Shown: positions 8,111 through 11,738 of the stretch, piece by piece | How the letters are laid out: every line of letters starts with the position of its first letter | Position numbering within the stretch: the first letter of the stretch is position 1 | Origin: Acanthaster planci | Lineage: Eukaryota; Echinodermata; Asteroidea; Valvatida; Acanthasteridae | Assembly (NCBI RefSeq): GCF_001949145.1 | Contig: NW_019091451.1 | Coordinates: 959,646-971,383 of the forward strand | Direction of reading: 5' to 3' | DNA length: 11,738 nucleotides | Made by a program: the position numbers and the translations under genes | The notes under the pieces: model-generated | Told to the model about the DNA's origin: nothing | What the model saw: only the letters and a program-made list of their open reading frames with translations | The model's database searches: none

Positions 8111-9858
8111 AGGTACGGTACACGTACCCAAAACGAGTACAGAGAGGTGGCCCCTGCCCTTGGTGTTTTGTGACCAGCAATCCCTGGCCCATGCGCATCA
8201 TTGTAATTTGTGAGATGTGGTTACACGGGATATAAAGCATCTTGGGAAAAAAAAAAGAAGTGACGTTTAAATACCATCAATGGATATTGTCACAAGTAGG
8301 GCCCCCCCCAAAAGTCCCACAAGGGTGCACTTTCCGGGTGGATGTTGGACCCAAAATGACTTCTGATCTGCAGATGTTGTCACTTCTTTACTGTCCTTTT
8401 CCATGCTTTTGGGCTTGTGCTGAACTGTCATGTACATGTATGCTGTACCAGAGGACAGACCACGGAGGGAACAAAGGATGTCTCCCTGTCCTCAGAAGTC
8501 AGTCTATTGTCCTCAGTGGCATGTAAGTGTACAGGGTAGACTGCATGAGAAATAGGGGAATGTTACCAAAACCATGTTAATAATAAGAGGACTATTGATA
8601 CTGCATTCAGCTTATAACAAGGAAATTTTAGGTTCCAATCCTTTGTTCTCCAATTTTCACTCCTGATAATATAAGGTTTCTGTTACACGTACATGTAATC
8701 TGTAAAGTCCAAAGGACCTCCTATTAATGAGGTTTGACTACACCCTCTCTAGTACCAAATTACCAAATCGAATCAAGCAAAACTGTATGTGTACATGTAC
8801 TGGATGTTGAAATGTACTTGTGCATTTGATCCCCCTCAAGTGGGCAAAACAGGACCTGTAACCCAAACTCAAGTTTGCATCAGTTTTCAGAGCAATTTAA
8901 AAACCACGGCAAAACAACAGTGCCCTCACCGTACACCTACGTGTACCTGGCAGCACCGAGCAATAACAGCGTGGCCTCAGGCTCTGTTCAACTCATGTAC
9001 GCATATGTGCCATACATGCATGCACAAGAAGTCCATGAAACATTAACTCCCAGCTGCAGCGTGTCCGACTTGAAATAATATTTGTCGGTAATCCACACGA
9101 AAGAGAATCTTACTATCAGTCTCCTCTTCTGACCAGGGAAAAAAGAGAGAGAGAAAAAGGAGAAACACGATCTTCCAGAGCTGCCTTCACGAAGCCAGTA
9201 AAACTCCCAAGGACCCTTAGGTTCTTAAATCAACAAGATGTCAGACGCTGCGAATCTTATACTTGCAGACGAGAAGGGACATGTTTTTCTCTTTGATCTT
9301 TTTTTTTTCTAAAGTTTCCTGTCCATTCCCCTCTTGTTCTTTTCCCGAAGCAACAGATTCAAGGAAATTTTTAAATGTTAAGTCTGCTTGAATTGGCCTT
9401 GTTTTAGGCCAACCTAGTGCAGGATGAAATCCTATAGCTGCTGTGTGGAATGCATTACAGAAAATACTGCCCATGGCGATTCAGGGTATTCAAGAAGAAA
9501 ATTAAGGGGGGGGGTTGAATCAATGCCAACAGATTACGGAAATTGCACAGATGAGATCAATACATTTGTTTCTCTGTGATTAACGTGCACAAAGTTTTAG
9601 ATCTTTGTTAGTGGGAGGGGGAGGAGGGAGGGATAAACATTGGTGAGAAGTGCTTCAAAAGTCTCCCAATGCCGAATTGTTCTCTCCAAGAACTCAAGAT
9701 CAAGCTTTAAGAAAAAAAGTGATGCCGGCAGTTTACAGTGTTCGACGGTGGGGATGACAGAAGGATCCGACAATCCTTAATGTGAGATACCATCCCAAAC
9801 AAACAAGCATAATACCGGTTGGGTATATGAAATTGCACTCCCGTTAACAGCATACATC
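8111..9858. other. Non-coding stretch with three TACATGTA copies and homopolymer runs
   Basis: Palindromes start at 8433, 8690 and 8792. There is an A-rich run near 8248-8260, C8 at 8302-8309, GA-rich sequence at 9140-9165, a T-rich run near 9299-9310 and G9 at 9506-9514. Open frames of 65-94 codons on both strands have no recognisable domains. Confidence 0.5.
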
Positions 9859-10583
9859 TACATGTATGTGTACATGAACTGGTACATCATGTGTACTTCA
9901 TGAAACAATGAGAATGCGAGCATGCCTGGAAAGATTCACTGTACATTTACGGCACAAACAGTGAACACGTACAGTATACATGTATTTTCTAGTACACACG
10001 TAGTATGCAGTACATGTACATCCGTACACAGAGTAGGATACTACACAAATAATTCTGACAGCCTACATGTAGCTATTCCAAACTTTATTAATAATCATGA
10101 AGTTCAGTGGTCTGAACACACAAGTACAGGTACCATATACTAAACCTTGCAGGGGTTCAATAGTTCTTAAGTGAAATATGGTTTGTTAATCACACAACAT
10201 CTGGAATACCAGTCCAGCGGTTCATCATGAATCTTCGGAGCACTGAACCCTCAGATCTCCGGACTATCAATCTTTGACTAATGTCTAAAGTGGGAATGAG
10301 AGACCAAAGTCTGTCACTGTTTCAAGGCAATTTAGGTACATGTAGATCCAGAGAGATATCAAGAAAAAAAATCTGAGGTGTTTGGGTTTGAACAGCAAAA
10401 GCGAGGCCACTCTTAAACTACGTCACCTCTTTTAAAAAAAGATAATCAAATGGTTGAAATGCTGGACACTGATCAACACGGTTATTAATCTTTGAGGAAT
10501 TTTTGAAGAAACAACAAGTTAGCCTGTGAGGCTCACCAGACAACTACTGGTACATGTACATATACCTGTACAGTGTACATGTA
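9859..10583. repeat. TACATGTA palindrome cluster
   Basis: Seven full copies start at 9859, 9977, 10011, 10064, 10337, 10551 and 10576, with ACGTAC, TATACATG and GGTACC variants between them. The open frame at 9922-10143 runs through these repeats and is not supported as coding. Confidence 0.7.
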
Positions 10584-10789
10584 CAAGGGAACAGGCTCAC
10601 GCATCTACTGAAAACGGTTTCCACAGCGGCGCCATCTCAATCAAGGGTCTAATCACCCGTCATATTTGCACAGTTGATGTCACGAGCACACTGCTCAGAT
10701 TGGGAGGGGAGGCAGAAGGATTTCCAATTAAATTACTGTACCAATTTACTAGAGACACTAAAACCCATCCATCATGGGTTCATTTTTCT

Positions 10790-10990
10790 TCCTAAACTGG
10801 ATCACATCATGGTCCCTGGAGTGTATTAACAAGGCAATGCAAATCAACAAGAAAATTGGCTGCACAATTTAATAGGTTGAATTCGGACACGAATGCTTTG
10901 TTTGGCGAGGGAAGGGGAGAAGGCTATTTGAAAGCAGGGAATTAAGACAATGAGACATCCACTTAATGGAATGGGGGTTTGTTAAATCAT
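10790..10990. promoter_or_regulatory. Candidate regulatory element with an octamer motif
   Basis: The block has no TACATGTA and contains a perfect POU octamer ATGCAAAT (10837-10844), an ATTGG box just downstream, and AATTAAG and TTAATGG pieces. Its texture resembles the 2930-3180 block. The octamer alone is weak evidence in AT-rich DNA. Confidence 0.22.
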
Positions 10991-11700
10991 GTTGAGCAGT
11001 ACAAAGTGTGCCCAATCTGTGAAATGAGCATATTTGAGGGAAGAGTTATATTTGAGGGCAGAAGACCTGACAACTTAGAGGCCCGCCACACAGGTACATG
11101 TACATTGGAAAATTGCAGTTCCTGCAACATCGAACAAAAACCAATACCTGCACATGTAATTGGGAAATATCAGACAAAATGTGCTTTCTCAATAAATATC
11201 AAAAGCCATTAACTCCTTAAACGACTGTCTAAAGGATAAATGTTCAATTCAATGTGCCAATGTTCATGACATAGAGGGGTAAGTACAGGTATATATGTAC
11301 ATCTGAATACATCACACTGCAAATGTAAGCAACCAATACCTATGAAACTGATCTGAAACAAATTGTTTCCTGCATGAATACCTTAATGTTTTCCCTGGTA
11401 AATTCATTTTTCTTCATGATTTGTTGCAGAAAGAGTTCCATACTTGTACATGTATACGGACAACCCTAATTTTCCTTTCATATAACCAACTAAATATATA
11501 ACTGCCATCAGAAAGTGATAACATCTTAAAATGAGGTTTTTTAGCAAGCTCTCGGACAAGCACTGAGCATACAGTGCTTATCAATATACGCTGAGTAAGG
11601 GCAAAACCTGTTATATACATGTATAATTAAGATCTCCCCAACGCAAAAATACATCTTGAAAATAGTTCGCTGTACCCGCTGCTTCATTTGACTCGGACCG
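10991..11700. other. Non-coding stretch with three TACATGTA copies
   Basis: Palindromes start at 11095, 11447 and 11616. An 11-bp direct repeat, ATATTTGAGGG, occurs at 11030-11040 and 11048-11058. The 77-codon plus-strand frame at 10979-11212 is cysteine-bearing but crosses both repeat types and has no recognisable domain. Confidence 0.5.
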
Positions 11701-11719
11701 GCCAGCCGACCCCGGCAAG

Positions 11720-11738
11720 CTCAGTGGTCGAGTGGTTA
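11720..11738 (+). other. Start of a tRNA-like sequence (A box), possible SINE or tRNA gene cut by the window end
   Basis: TGGTCGAGTGG at 11725-11735 fits the RNA polymerase III A-box consensus TRGYNNARNNG exactly. The surrounding AGCTCAGTGGTCGAGTGGTTA resembles the acceptor end and D arm of a serine- or leucine-type tRNA. The preceding 40 bases are GC-rich, unlike the rest of the window. Because the sequence stops within the D loop, a true tRNA gene and a tRNA-derived SINE cannot be separated. Confidence 0.45.

Larger units (their letters stand above)
169..11738 (-). other. Probable long intron (or intron plus upstream flank) of the ADISSP-like gene
   Basis: The acceptor at 169-170 defines the downstream end of an intron on the minus strand. 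I could not identify an upstream exon ending in phase 1 with an ADISSP-like N-terminus, so the intron may fill the rest of the window, at least 11.5 kb. The sequence is AT-rich, has stops in all frames at short intervals, and contains repeats. A short 5' exon with only a few codons, or a 5' untranslated exon, could be hidden here and cannot be excluded by eye. Confidence 0.6.

Noticed and set aside
8631-8641. GGTTCCAATCC resembling a polymerase III B box
   Set aside because: It has one mismatch in the core and no A box at a suitable distance upstream on the same strand.
10979-11212. 77-codon plus-strand frame with several cysteines (CPIC, CSSC) as a possible zinc-binding exon
   Set aside because: It contains a local 11-bp duplication and a TACATGTA copy, has no flanking splice signals I trust, and the cysteine spacing fits no family I know.

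Overview
The window looks like animal (metazoan) genomic DNA, most likely from a marine invertebrate. My best guess is amphioxus (Branchiostoma). The reasons are one well-formed, GC-rich coding exon with a spliceosomal acceptor, a very long AT-rich non-coding stretch, a high density of the palindrome TACATGTA/GTACATGTAC, and a possible tRNA-type A box at the right edge. The species is an inference from composition and habit. Nothing prokaryotic is present: no operons, ribosome binding sites or long ORFs.

The only protein-coding sequence I can support is an internal exon at 1-168 on the minus strand. It encodes 55 full codons of a homologue of ADISSP (C20orf27, UPF0687, adipose-secreted signalling protein). 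The exon runs off the left edge. Positions 169 to the right end are then probably one intron, or intron plus upstream sequence, of that gene. I found no convincing upstream exon in the other 11.5 kb. The many 60-130 codon open frames show no family resemblance, and many are held open by TACATGTA-type repeats, so I treat them as chance.

Layout of the non-coding part: a splice acceptor at 169-199; palindrome clusters at about 961-1216, 3474-3598, 4558-4883 and 9859-10583; a hairpin-forming, MITE-like element at 2296-2488; two or three palindrome-free stretches rich in homeodomain, POU or CCAAT-like motifs (2930-3180, 7780-8110, 10790-10990) that could be conserved regulatory elements; an unexplained segment at 5474-5866 with overlapping open frames on both strands; homopolymer runs at 7424-7441, 8302-8309 and 9506-9514; and an RNA polymerase III A-box match at 11725-11735, cut by the window end, which could be the start of a tRNA-derived SINE or a tRNA gene.

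I see no evidence of a novel multi-gene system. The strongest unexplained signal is TACATGTA: about 37 copies counted by eye, against well under one expected by chance.
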